Source: Ramlibacter tataouinensis TTB310
GTDB lineage: Bacteria; Pseudomonadota; Gammaproteobacteria; Burkholderiales; Burkholderiaceae_C
DNA length: 64,000 bases
Direction: 5' to 3'
Assembly: GCF_000215705.1 (NCBI RefSeq)
Contig: NC_015677.1
Span: 248,001 to 312,000, forward strand
The translations under genes and the position numbers were made by a program. Positions 45,396 to 52,978 of the stretch are shown here, in pieces (position 1 is the first letter of the stretch; each line of letters begins with the position of its first letter). The notes beneath the pieces are model-generated. The model was not told the DNA's origin, made no database searches, and was given only the letters and a program-made list of their open reading frames with translations.

Positions 45396-45707
45396 TGCAA
45401 ACAACCAGCCGCGGTTGTTCGTGGATTACCGTCTTGGTGCTGACGGCGAGAACGAAACCCTTCTGCAAACCCCTCGGCAGTGAATGCAGCTTGGCGCAAT
45501 TCCCCGCTTGGTCAGCTGATCTCGTCCGCTCTGAGGTGCAGGTGTTCCGCGGCGGTCAGAATCTTGCGGCGCTATTTGGCACAGCAGAGCAAAAGCGTCG
45601 TCGATCCTGCAAGCTCCAACGTACGCGAACGCGCAGCTCTAGTCGCACGCAATGGAGCCCAAGGCCTGCTCATAGTTGAATAAGATGAAATAACACGGCA
45701 GGACCGC

Positions 45708-45904
45708 GCGAGGGGTTTCAGAAACCCCTGAAGCTGCTCCAAACCCCCGAAACCCCTCGCGGTGCCCGGTTGTCCGCGAACGACGGCTAACGTGCGCGAA
45801 GGCGCAACGGCTATTTCTATAACGGAAAAAAGTAGACCCGGAGGGCCTCGGCGCACCGTCGCGGAACGGTGGCGAACATGGGAGATGGCGCGGCTGGCGG
45901 GGAT
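45708..45904. repeat. left attachment-site repeat of the island (att, distal copy)
   Basis: This block resembles 52590-52789 over nearly its whole length. It ends with the 19-base tRNA 3' end TGGCGCGGCTGGCGGGGAT at 45886-45904. At its start AGGGGTTTC-A-GAAACCCCT (45711-45729) is a perfect hairpin, and GAAACCCCTCGC at 45749-45760 pairs with GCGAGGGGTTTC at 45708-45719. The GAAACCCC octamers recur in the right copy and may be integrase arm sites or part of the old tRNA terminator. Confidence 0.72.
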
Positions 45905-46352
45905 TGACCCCAACTCTGCAGCGCCCCGGTGCGGGTCTACCAAGCGCAGGCTCTCTGCACCACTCGATTGCTAGAGCGAACATTGTAGTTGCCGCCCAAT
46001 GCCGAGCTTTGGTGAGGAAGCGCGCGGGCGATCTATCGTACTGATGTAAGAAGCGCAAGCACTGTCACGCGTACTAAACGAGCAGGTAGATATAGTGGCA
46101 TTCACTAAGCTGCCACGCTGATAGGGGATTGAGAGCCCTTGCCTCTTCACCAATCGGAGAGGCGCCTCCCCCAAGTAGCAGACGTGGACTCCGGGCGGGC
46201 AGGCACGATTTCGTCATGGACGACGACCAAACTCTCCAGCAGGAGTGGGACACGCTCATCGCCGCGGACTGCGCGCTGGCTTCCGCCTATCTGGGGCTCT
46301 CCAACCAATTCAGGCTCTGGGGCGAGCTCTCAGGACGAGAGCAGGGGAAATC

Positions 46353-47399
46353 TCACATCCGCTCGATGAGAGATTTCGTCCACGACATTGCAGCCTCGAT
46401 CACCCAGTCAGTTTGTTCTAATGTAAGTTCGGGCATTGGCTCTCCGCCAGGTCCATGCCCCAGTTCATTCCGCACTTTGCCGAAAATCAGTCGGAGGCAA
46501 TCGGCCTCCCAGTCAGTGATGAATGCCCCACTCTTGACAGACTGAAGGTTGTCGATGAACTGCGAAGCGCCTCTTTCATTGCCACGCGTCCAACCCTTGT
46601 CTTTGCTAATGATCTTGATGACGCTCTCCAGCGCCTTGGCAGCGTAAAACGCTGGGTCGCGCTGGGCGCTTTCCCGGCGATCAATAGCCTCCATCATGTC
46701 GATCTCGACGTTTTTCCACTTTGAGTTGGCGATTAGCTCCCAGAAGGGCTTGCTAATTTTCTCCTCTGTCATGGGATCTGAGACGATCTGAATGAAGCCG
46801 TTGTGATAGCTCAATGGCAACTTGGCGCGCTTGAAGCGTTCATTCAGTTCTTCGCAGGTCGCTTCGAAAAGCCTGTTCATAGCTATGTTCGTGTCCGTGG
46901 CGGTAGCTAGCAGGATCTGAAATGAGGCTGCCAGAGGCTTTACCTCCTTTATGGTCCTCTTAGTAGACGCCACATAGGTGCCGTGGGATGAATTCGCTGA
47001 GACGACCTGCTCGCCTCGCTTGCGAAATGCGAGCTCAATCAAGCTCAATCGCTCCTTCATGTAGGCATCTACGGGCTGCTCTGGCCTCTTAGGTGCCTGG
47101 ATCCACGTCTTGCACACGAAGTCGAGGGTGTACGTGCCCCACTGGTGCTTCCCCTGGTTATCGATGAAGTTCCAGCCCAGCGGTCCCAGACTTTCTAGCC
47201 CAAGCTCCATGCTCAGCCGGCTCTGGACGTCAGCCCAACCTATAAGGCTAGGGCCTTCCAGCTTTCCCGAGACAGTAGGAAAGAGCTGCTCGGAGATCAT
47301 TCGATAGCCTTGAACCAAAAAGACGCGGTCCGACTCGCGTACTCCTTCCGGCCAGATGGGCCGATCTGCATAGCGATGAGCGAAGATGTCCGTAAGCAT
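46353..47399 (-). CDS. AbiJ-like abortive-infection protein with C-terminal HEPN motif
   Basis: A 348-residue protein. The N-terminal block MLTDIFAHRYADRPIW followed by LSMELGLESLGPLGW and YMKERLSLIELAFRKRGEQV matches the AbiJ-NTD4 type of defence protein. The C-terminal domain (about residues 240-348) has ALESVIKIISKDKGW and KVRNELGHGPGGEP near residue 313, where R-N-x3-H is the HEPN ribonuclease signature. Such proteins stop phage spread by cleaving RNA in infected cells. No strong ribosome binding site is seen. It is the first gene inside the island. Confidence 0.7.
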   Translation of the reverse strand: MLTDIFAHRYADRPIWPEGVRESDRVFLVQGYRMISEQLFPTVSGKLEGPSLIGWADVQSRLSMELGLESLGPLGWNFIDNQGKHQWGTYTLDFVCKTWIQAPKRPEQPVDAYMKERLSLIELAFRKRGEQVVSANSSHGTYVASTKRTIKEVKPLAASFQILLATATDTNIAMNRLFEATCEELNERFKRAKLPLSYHNGFIQIVSDPMTEEKISKPFWELIANSKWKNVEIDMMEAIDRRESAQRDPAFYAAKALESVIKIISKDKGWTRGNERGASQFIDNLQSVKSGAFITDWEADCLRLIFGKVRNELGHGPGGEPMPELTLEQTDWVIEAAMSWTKSLIERM

Positions 47400-47626
47400 G
47401 GCACAACGTTAGCATGAGCTGCCCGGCACACTCCTGCCACTTGGCTATGTACGTCGTTCACTAGCCACCGAACCGGCTCCTGCAAGGGCCTGCGGTTATC
47501 CCATCGGTAATTGGAGTCTGCGGCCTCCGGTCCCAAGCTACGATCACCGGCGGACGGTCCGGGCTCCAGAGCGACACCCGGTCAGATATCAGACTTCCGC
47601 GGTGCCATAGGCCATAGAACCTCGAC

Positions 47627-48850
47627 ATGCCAATTAGGTGGAAACACTCCTCGCGCTTTGATCCCAGCGTCGTCCTAAGAAAGATCGACGCAGCACGCAC
47701 TGTGAATCCTGAGGGCGGCGCTTCGTTCAGTGGCTTCGATTGGGAGGAATGTCTTCCCGCCCTCCATTCGATGCTGCAGATGCCGCCAGCCGCTCTTGAA
47801 GTTGATTCTTCGCACCTTGTATGGCGGGCCCTCACGCAGGTCCGTGGGGCACTGAACCCGACCAATTTTTTGGCAGCGACCAACTCTGAGTTGTCTGCGC
47901 TGCTGGCCACACGCGAAGAACAGTATCGGCTGCTCACTACTATCTCTGTGCGGAGAGACCACTTGCCCGGAAGCGTGTCGTCTCAAGGCGCCAGTATCCG
48001 GTTTCTGAAGACGGCATTTCCAAGCAAATTCAACGCTCGCAGTCAGCTGATTGAGAAACATCCGGCGGGTATCAGAGACACTCCGGCGGCGTACTGCCCC
48101 CTAATCATTTCTCTCAAAGCAAAATCGCCGACAGCTGCTGTTAACAAGGCGCTACGTGCTGTCGACCTGCAGCGCGCGCTGTGGTGCCTTATGGCGAATC
48201 CTCGCATGCAGATTTCCTTTGGCTCGACTGCAATGGACCCAATCAATGTGGTCCGCCTTGGCGGTTACCACACCCTGCATCACCAAGACGGATCTCCGGC
48301 AGGCGACGGTCTCTGGTTCGAACCTGGGTTTGTACCGAGCTACGCTTTAGTTTTCTCCAAGCCAGCAATTGTCCGAAAGAACACGCAGTGGGCATTGCGT
48401 CGGCTTGCAGTCAGCAAATACAAGGACGAACTGGTCTCTGCAATGGTGCGCTATGCCCGTGCCTTCGACGAGTGGGACTCTAACACTGCCTTCATCCGCC
48501 TGTGGTCGGCGCTCGAATCACTGGTGACCCCTGGATTCGCCGACTACGAGAGACTCGTGCGGCGGTGCGCGTTCCTATTCCAGGAGGGTGACTTCCATCG
48601 GCAAATGCTTGAGCACCTCAGGGAGTATCGCAATGATTCAGTTCATTCAGGTGAGCTCTCTGACCGCGCGCGAATATTGTGCTATCAGCTGCAGCTGTAC
48701 TTCGGAGCGCTAATCTGGTTTCACCTTCGAAACGCATCCTTCTTCTTATCTCTGGAGGAGGCGAATCGCTTCTTGGACTCTCCAGCGGACGCTGGACAGA
48801 TACGCCGGCAGCTGCAGCTGGCACGAAAGGCGCTCGGTTTTCTGCGATAG
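47627..48850 (+). CDS. uncharacterised protein with C-terminal HEPN-type domain
   Basis: A 407-residue soluble protein, N-terminal 270 residues unrecognised. From about residue 290 it reads FIRLWSALESLVTPGF, RCAFLFQEGDFHRQMLEHLREYRNDSVHSGEL and a helical tail, the two-helix layout of HEPN proteins with R-N-x3-H at residues of about 340-345. HEPN domains with this motif are usually RNA-cleaving toxins or effectors. It is divergent from the AbiJ-like gene across 227 bases with no recognisable elements. Role in defence is inferred from island context. Confidence 0.62.
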   Translation: MPIRWKHSSRFDPSVVLRKIDAARTVNPEGGASFSGFDWEECLPALHSMLQMPPAALEVDSSHLVWRALTQVRGALNPTNFLAATNSELSALLATREEQYRLLTTISVRRDHLPGSVSSQGASIRFLKTAFPSKFNARSQLIEKHPAGIRDTPAAYCPLIISLKAKSPTAAVNKALRAVDLQRALWCLMANPRMQISFGSTAMDPINVVRLGGYHTLHHQDGSPAGDGLWFEPGFVPSYALVFSKPAIVRKNTQWALRRLAVSKYKDELVSAMVRYARAFDEWDSNTAFIRLWSALESLVTPGFADYERLVRRCAFLFQEGDFHRQMLEHLREYRNDSVHSGELSDRARILCYQLQLYFGALIWFHLRNASFFLSLEEANRFLDSPADAGQIRRQLQLARKALGFLR

Positions 48851-48918
48851 GGCCTGGCTGTCCCGATGCGACTCTTGGGAGTAACCAAGCGTTTGAAGCT
48901 GTGGACCACCGAGCACAG

Positions 48919-49031
48919 GGCCGCGACATCGACGAGTGCCTGCAGCTGCACGGCGGCTACGGCTACATGAACGACTCTGATCGACCGCATGTACGTCGGC
49001 GCACGCATCCAGCGCATCTATCGTGGTGCCA
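48919..49031 (+). pseudogene. acyl-CoA dehydrogenase C-terminal remnant, frameshifted
   Basis: DIDECLQLHGGYGYMN is encoded from 48925, then a one-base frame change near 48976-48980 leads to IDRMYVGARIQRIYRG from 48980. These are two consecutive conserved blocks of the acyl-CoA dehydrogenase C-terminus. No start, active-site region or remainder is present. It lies in the 310-base gap 48851-49160, which holds nothing else recognisable. Confidence 0.75.
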
Positions 49032-49160
49032 GCTCGGGACGGGGGAGTTCCTTCATTCGTTAGACCTTCGTCAGCATTCATTGGAGGCAGAGGAGAGCTG
49101 CGTGCGCGCTGCCCGAGGCGGATGTATGCTGCCGGAATCGGGCCACATTGAAGTCGCTAC

Positions 49161-49574
49161 GTGTACCGGCTGCTTGCCTATCTCATCCCTTTTATACTCA
49201 TCGCGATTGAGTACGGGCTCCGCTTTGCGCTGAAAACGGACACGGCCGGATTTGTAGGTCCGACGCTCGCGACCGCGGCAGTCGGTCTCTTAGTGCCGGC
49301 ACTTGCCCTGAAATCGAGATCGGCGGCGTTGTCGCCTGAATTTCAGCAGGAACTCATCAAATTGAAGGCAACAGTTCGCTCCTCCACGGACGAACGCCTC
49401 GCTGCTCTCTCTCTGCTCTTACTGTTGATCTTTATCGCGGCGTGGGTATGGACACTTATCCTTGCCGAGCGAAATGATGCAGTAACTATCTTTTATTTTG
49501 ACCGACCGGTTTTCATCGGTTTGAGCTGCTACATGGTGTCCGTCGTGGTGGCGGAGTTGAAGGAGGCGGCATGA
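49161..49574 (+). CDS. small membrane protein, first gene of a two-gene unit
   Basis: A 137-residue protein read from GTG with hydrophobic segments at about residues 3-20, 28-48, 82-102 and 110-130. The loop between the second and third contains a charged helix (FQQELIKLKATVRSSTDERLA). It is not a known family to me. It overlaps the next gene by 4 bases (ATGA), so the two are translationally coupled and probably work together. Confidence 0.55.
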   Translation: MYRLLAYLIPFILIAIEYGLRFALKTDTAGFVGPTLATAAVGLLVPALALKSRSAALSPEFQQELIKLKATVRSSTDERLAALSLLLLLIFIAAWVWTLILAERNDAVTIFYFDRPVFIGLSCYMVSVVVAELKEAA

Positions 49575-50086
49575 TCGAAGTCGCGGCCGCTTTGCTCTCT
49601 GCTGTGGTAGGAGCGCTTGCCGCCGTGTTCGCAAGCATTGTGAAGGTGCGGCTTGCCAAGAGGAGGCTGGAAGATGGCGATCTGAAATATGAGATCAAGG
49701 GGCGGGCGATTAATGTTCCAGTTGCGAAGGATCTAACCAGCTTGGAACGCCGAGTGAGTTCGCTGATGGATATCTCGCCCAGATTGGCTGTACTCGACGG
49801 CTGGGGTTTAGTCACAAGAGCCATTCTTCAGCGCGCCCGCTTGTCTCGTGATAGCAAGTTCGACGCGTCTCAGAACGTGCTTCAGATTGCACGCGACATT
49901 CCAGAGATCAGTGAAGAGACTATCGAACGTCTTAGTCGGCTACGGGTGGCTCGAAACCTTGTAGCGCACGGAGCTGAGAACGTTGAAGACGTCAGATTGC
50001 GTCAAGCCGCGGAGCTGATTGTTCCTATTCTTTCTGAGATTGGCATCCCCTTGGAAGAAGCATCTACTAAGCGCGATCAGCCCTAA
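49571..50086 (+). CDS. membrane-anchored protein with HEPN-like motif
   Basis: A 171-residue protein with an AGGAGG site 4-9 bases before the ATG. A single hydrophobic helix (about residues 3-24) is followed by a basic stretch, and a helical C-terminal domain contains LSRLRVARNLVAHGAENVED near residue 120. The RN-x3-H there is the HEPN-type signature. With the membrane protein before it, it could form a membrane-tethered ribonuclease or sensor. Only the motif and topology support this. Confidence 0.55.
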   Translation: MIEVAAALLSAVVGALAAVFASIVKVRLAKRRLEDGDLKYEIKGRAINVPVAKDLTSLERRVSSLMDISPRLAVLDGWGLVTRAILQRARLSRDSKFDASQNVLQIARDIPEISEETIERLSRLRVARNLVAHGAENVEDVRLRQAAELIVPILSEIGIPLEEASTKRDQP

Positions 50087-50281
50087 CAGGTCATATCCAG
50101 CATCGTTAGTGGGCTGCATGAGCCCGTGCCATCATGGGCTCCGCGTGGTAGGAACCAGCGCCAAACGTCCTAGCGGCTTGCAATGAGCTGGACCTGTATC
50201 GGCGTCAGCACTTCCTTGGGGTTGTCCCTGTTGTCCATGAGGGGCGATCAATCTTGGCAAGCGAGAGAAGCAGTCGTGTCG

Positions 50282-50425
50282 TCAGTGCGCGGTGTCCGCA
50301 CGCTTGTACGCGCGCCCCGGGTGGAAGGGCTGCTGGTGGCGCAGCGTGGCAAAGCAGATGCGCGCGAGCTTGTTGGCCAGGGCGCAGCTCGCCTTGTTAC
50401 TGCGCCGTCGCACGGCCAGCGCCCA
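50282..50425 (-). pseudogene. IS110-type transposase C-terminal remnant
   Basis: Read on the minus strand this gives a short frame with RRRSNKASCALANKLARICF and then ATLRHQQPFHPGRAYKRADTAH before a TGA at 50282. The SNKA-ANKLARI pattern is the C-terminal end of IS110-family (DEDD) transposases. No N-terminal catalytic domain remains. The 413-base gap 50087-50499 holds no other recognisable feature. Confidence 0.65.
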
Positions 50426-50499
50426 GCAGCGCCCGCGAGCTTGTTATTGACTGAATAGCTTGAACTGCTGCACAGTCCGAATGACCATGGACACCTGAG

Positions 50500-51456
50500 A
50501 TGCGAGTTCTCCTCGACAGCAATGTTTGGCGCTACATCGTCGATGAAGATGCTGTGTTCAAAATCAGGAGAGCAGTAAGGGCTGGTCCGCATCAGATTCT
50601 GGTCGCGCCTGCCGTCGTTTATGAGGCATTTCGGGCCTCGGACGAAGACCTCCGCATGCGGCTGCTCGACGCGCTCACCGACCCTAACTGGAAGAGAATG
50701 ATGCCTGAGGCCTACTCCGAGGCTGAAGAGCTACTCTCGGAGGTTCGCCGACTACGACCAGCATGGCTGCGTGAGGATCCTGATCTGACGTTGCATCGCC
50801 GATTGCGATTCGATTGGAAACGTTCGCGTGGCGGATTCTGGGATCGAGCGCGACATCAGTCTAATTTCGAGCGATTTCGAGTGGATGTTGCAGACGCAGG
50901 CATCCTCGAAAGGGCTCAAGCTGAGGCTTACGAAATCCGCGAGCAGGCAAAAGAAATGCCGCTGAAGTTCGGGACGGTTCCTCTTGCTGATCTGCGTGGG
51001 CGCTTTGGAGAGCGGGCAAACAACTGGGATGGAGAAGACTTTGAGCCTTGGCGCTATGCTGCAATGACCATATGGATGGTTGCACTTAGCATGGAGCGGC
51101 ACACGTATCAGGAGTGGCTGGAAGGAGTAGTCTTGCTTCCCCTGCTTTCGGTGCCCTCAGCAGATCTAACCAAGTTTTGGCTTAGAGACGTGCAAGCAGC
51201 CCGAATGCCCCGGACGTGGCTGCGCTTCGCCTTAGAGTTTCAGCAACGATTTCATAGGGTAACTGACGGTACGCCTGCCGATTCGCAACTTGTTACCTAC
51301 CTTGTGGATGCAGATTTGTTTTTGTCCGCGGACAAAAACTTCGTCCGAATGGCGCAAAGATGCAAAGCAGAGGCGCCTATTTCCATTGCTAGTGCGGAGC
51401 TGGTGCCGGCCGGCAGCGCGGCAGTCGACACGGTGCTACGTAAGATCAGTCGTTAA
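50500..51456 (+). CDS. long PIN-like nuclease
   Basis: A 318-residue protein whose ends form a PIN active site. MRVLLDSNVWRYIVD at the start supplies the first Asp, APAVVYEAFRASD near residue 36 the Glu, and DSQLVTYLVDADLFLSADKNFV near residue 265 the remaining acidic positions. Typical PIN toxins are 120-150 residues; here about 190 residues, largely helical with a REQAKEMPLKFG stretch, are inserted between the halves. Probably a single-strand RNase or tRNase. It is in an RNase-rich island and its 3' end overlaps the next convergent gene by 4 bases. Confidence 0.68.
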   Translation: MRVLLDSNVWRYIVDEDAVFKIRRAVRAGPHQILVAPAVVYEAFRASDEDLRMRLLDALTDPNWKRMMPEAYSEAEELLSEVRRLRPAWLREDPDLTLHRRLRFDWKRSRGGFWDRARHQSNFERFRVDVADAGILERAQAEAYEIREQAKEMPLKFGTVPLADLRGRFGERANNWDGEDFEPWRYAAMTIWMVALSMERHTYQEWLEGVVLLPLLSVPSADLTKFWLRDVQAARMPRTWLRFALEFQQRFHRVTDGTPADSQLVTYLVDADLFLSADKNFVRMAQRCKAEAPISIASAELVPAGSAAVDTVLRKISR

Positions 51457-52160
51457 CCCCGCCGAACACGTCTAGCATTGCTGCCGGCGGCTGTGCCACT
51501 ATGCATTCCACTGGCTTGTCCTTCTAACCAGTGCTTTATACGCTTTCCAAGCTCATCTGTAAGTCGTGCGGATATCGCTGGCTCGCGCACGAGGGCAATG
51601 TTGGGCGCAGCGAAACCCTCGTGCACGCCCCAAAGCTGATGCTTGCGGCGGAGCACTAAGAGCAGCTCGCCTGATTCGGCACGCGGCAGCAGAACCTCGC
51701 GCAAGAACTTCTGTGCTGCCCAGATACTAGGTAAGCCCGCGGCAAAGCGGACCTCCGTGTCTTCCATTCGGCGGGATGGATACGGGCACACATTAAGCAC
51801 GCAGACTTTCCGCCTCAAGTCGTCAAGCTTCATGTCGATCGGCCGCGCAATATTGGGCCCGTAGAAGCTGTCCCACGGCTTCGGCAATGGCTCCTGCCCA
51901 CTGCGCTGCCGTTCCATCAGAGCCGCGTGCTGCGCGTCCGCAGGCGAATATCGTGGGTTTCCGAGGCAGATCACCACCTTCGCCTGGTCCAGCGGCCCGT
52001 CGAACGGCCAGGGTCCGTACTGGCTGGTCTCGAAGCTCGCCGCCCGGCGCCCGTTCGCCGCTAGCCGCTTTTCTGCCTCGAAGAAGGGCATGTCGAAGGG
52101 GTGTATGCGGCTGCCGCGGCACGCCGACCAGAACTGTTCGAAGTCGCTACCGCAGTACAC
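51453..52160 (-). CDS. uncharacterised protein, possibly uracil-DNA-glycosylase-fold
   Basis: A 235-residue protein if started at the GTG preceded by GGGAG; a TTG at 52232 would add 24 residues but has no binding site and would overlap the divergent regulator. KVVICLGNPRYSPADAQ near residue 63 and VCVLNVCPYPSRRM near residue 117 recall the glycine/asparagine loop and downstream strand of uracil-DNA-glycosylase-like folds. LLLVLRRKHQLWGVHEGF follows near residue 165. The resemblance is weak, so function is open. Confidence 0.5.
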   Translation of the reverse strand: MYCGSDFEQFWSACRGSRIHPFDMPFFEAEKRLAANGRRAASFETSQYGPWPFDGPLDQAKVVICLGNPRYSPADAQHAALMERQRSGQEPLPKPWDSFYGPNIARPIDMKLDDLRRKVCVLNVCPYPSRRMEDTEVRFAAGLPSIWAAQKFLREVLLPRAESGELLLVLRRKHQLWGVHEGFAAPNIALVREPAISARLTDELGKRIKHWLEGQASGMHSGTAAGSNARRVRRG

Positions 52161-52213
52161 CTGGGTATTGTCTCCCGTGGTGCTAAAGGCGTCAACGCCA
52201 GAGCATCGGCCGC

Positions 52214-52459
52214 GTGCCGAAGCCCTCGCCAAAGTTCGCAGGCAACAAGGAACTCGCGTCCTTGGGCGCTGCTATCCGCGCGGCTCGCGGGGAGGTCGGC
52301 CTATCGCAGGAAGCCCTAGCCGCCGAGGCAGAGCTCGGCCGTGGCTATGTTGGTGGCATCGAGCGGGGAGAGCACAACCTCACACTCATGAACCTTTCCA
52401 GGATCGCAAAAGCCTTGGGCAAGCGGCCTTCCGTCTTGCTTGCGGCTGCCAGCTTGTGA
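52214..52459 (+). CDS. XRE-family helix-turn-helix regulator
   Basis: An 81-residue single-domain Cro/CI-type protein. LGAAIRAARGEVGLSQEALAAEA (about residues 17-39) and GRGYVGGIERGEHNLTLMNLSRIAKALG form the five-helix XRE fold with the recognition helix near GYVGGIERG. It starts with GTG and is divergent from the glycosylase-like gene, so it probably regulates that gene and itself. It is the last gene before the att repeat. Confidence 0.8.
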   Translation: MPKPSPKFAGNKELASLGAAIRAARGEVGLSQEALAAEAELGRGYVGGIERGEHNLTLMNLSRIAKALGKRPSVLLAAASL

Positions 52460-52594
52460 AAAGTGGGTGGGGCGCGCGGTACTTTAAACAGCATAGAGCG
52501 GAATCGGTGCAGCGCAGCTCGTGGCGGCGCCGCGATCCCCGAGCGTCCAGTTGCTCATATTTTTATAGCGCCGGGAAACATCGGATACTCGTCA

Positions 52595-52789
52595 GGGGTT
52601 TCAGAAACCCCCGAGAGCTGGTCGAAACCCCTGCGAAACCCCTAACGGTACGCGGATGTCAGCGAATGACGGCGCACGTGCGCGGATAGCAATCCAGGGT
52701 TTCTATAGTAGAAGGAAATAGACCGGGAGGGTCTCGACACACCGTCGCGAACGGTGGCGAACATGGAAGGTGGCGCGGCTGGCGGGGAT
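52595..52789. repeat. right attachment-site repeat of the island (tRNA-proximal copy)
   Basis: It is homologous to 45708-45904. It contains the hairpin GGGGTTTCAGAAACCCC (52595-52611), GAAACCCC again at 52624-52631 and 52635-52642, the shared ACCGTCGCG...AACGGTGGCGAACATGG flank, and the 19-base tRNA 3' end at 52771-52789. The 311 bases from 52460 to 52770 hold no gene. Confidence 0.72.
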
Positions 52790-52846
52790 CGAACCCACGA
52801 CCCTTGGCTTCGGAGGCCAATACTCTATCCACTGAGCTACAGCCGC
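52771..52846 (-). tRNA. tRNA-Arg (anticodon CCG)
   Basis: A 76-base tRNA on the minus strand with encoded CCA. The acceptor stem GCGGCTG pairs with CAGCCGC. The anticodon stem TTGGC/GCCAA holds the loop CTCCGAA, giving anticodon CCG for arginine CGG codons. The T-arm GTGGG-TTCGATC-CCCGC is intact. It is the insertion target of the island: its 3' 19 bases are repeated at 45886. Confidence 0.95.
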
Positions 52847-52931
52847 ATTCGGGATGCGAGCCGCATTATCGCCCATGCGGCCCGCCTCGCCGCCGCAAGG
52901 CCGGGCAGACCGGCCGGCACGGGGGCGCCGT

Positions 52932-52937
52932 CTATAA
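52932..52937 (+). promoter_or_regulatory. -10 element (TATAAT) of the cytochrome c gene
   Basis: A consensus TATAAT lies 41 bases before the cytochrome gene start, within otherwise GC-rich DNA between the tRNA and the gene. No clear -35 hexamer is apparent. Confidence 0.5.
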
Positions 52938-52978
52938 TCTAAGGTTGTTTTCAAAGCCCCGAATCACTTGAGGACGCC

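Larger units (their letters stand above)
45028..46352. other. gene-free left flank of the tRNA-Arg island
   Basis: About 1.3 kb without a credible gene. It contains two partial copies of the tRNA-Arg 3' end (45379 and 45886) and the GAAACCCC repeat block (45708-45760). One short frame from an ATG at 46216 looks protein-like for about 45 codons, then runs antisense into the next gene. The stretch looks like decayed junction DNA from past insertions. Confidence 0.55.
45905..52770. mobile_element. genomic island inserted at tRNA-Arg(CCG)
   Basis: Bounded by direct repeats of the tRNA 3' end and about 180 bases of adjoining sequence. The DNA inside is visibly poorer in GC and uses rarer codons than its neighbours. 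Cargo: AbiJ-like HEPN protein, second HEPN protein, two-gene membrane/HEPN unit, PIN-like nuclease, glycosylase-like protein, XRE regulator, and remnants of an acyl-CoA dehydrogenase and an IS110-type transposase. No integrase or replication gene is present, so it is either a degraded or a non-autonomous island. Confidence 0.75.

Noticed and set aside
45028..45500. Minus-strand frame with AEARRRVVAEAIVYAERRTRELADILRLP-like helix
   Set aside because: No start with a binding site and no recognisable family; most of it covers the upstream region of the acyltransferase gene and an att remnant.
45580..46000. Frames in the left att region, including ones reading SIPASRA-like peptides
   Set aside because: They are translations of tRNA 3'-end and flanking repeat sequence and the same peptides appear at 52703-52954, as is common for spurious frames over tRNA genes.
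46216..46352. Short plus-strand frame starting with MDDDQTLQQEW, possible gene fragment
   Set aside because: It looks protein-like for about 45 codons, but then continues antisense through the AbiJ-like gene to 46545. There is no clear binding site or known family, so it is noted only in the intergenic entry.
45905..52770. Possible CRISPR array or integrase in the island
   Set aside because: No regularly spaced repeats with unique spacers and no tyrosine or serine recombinase motifs were found on either strand.
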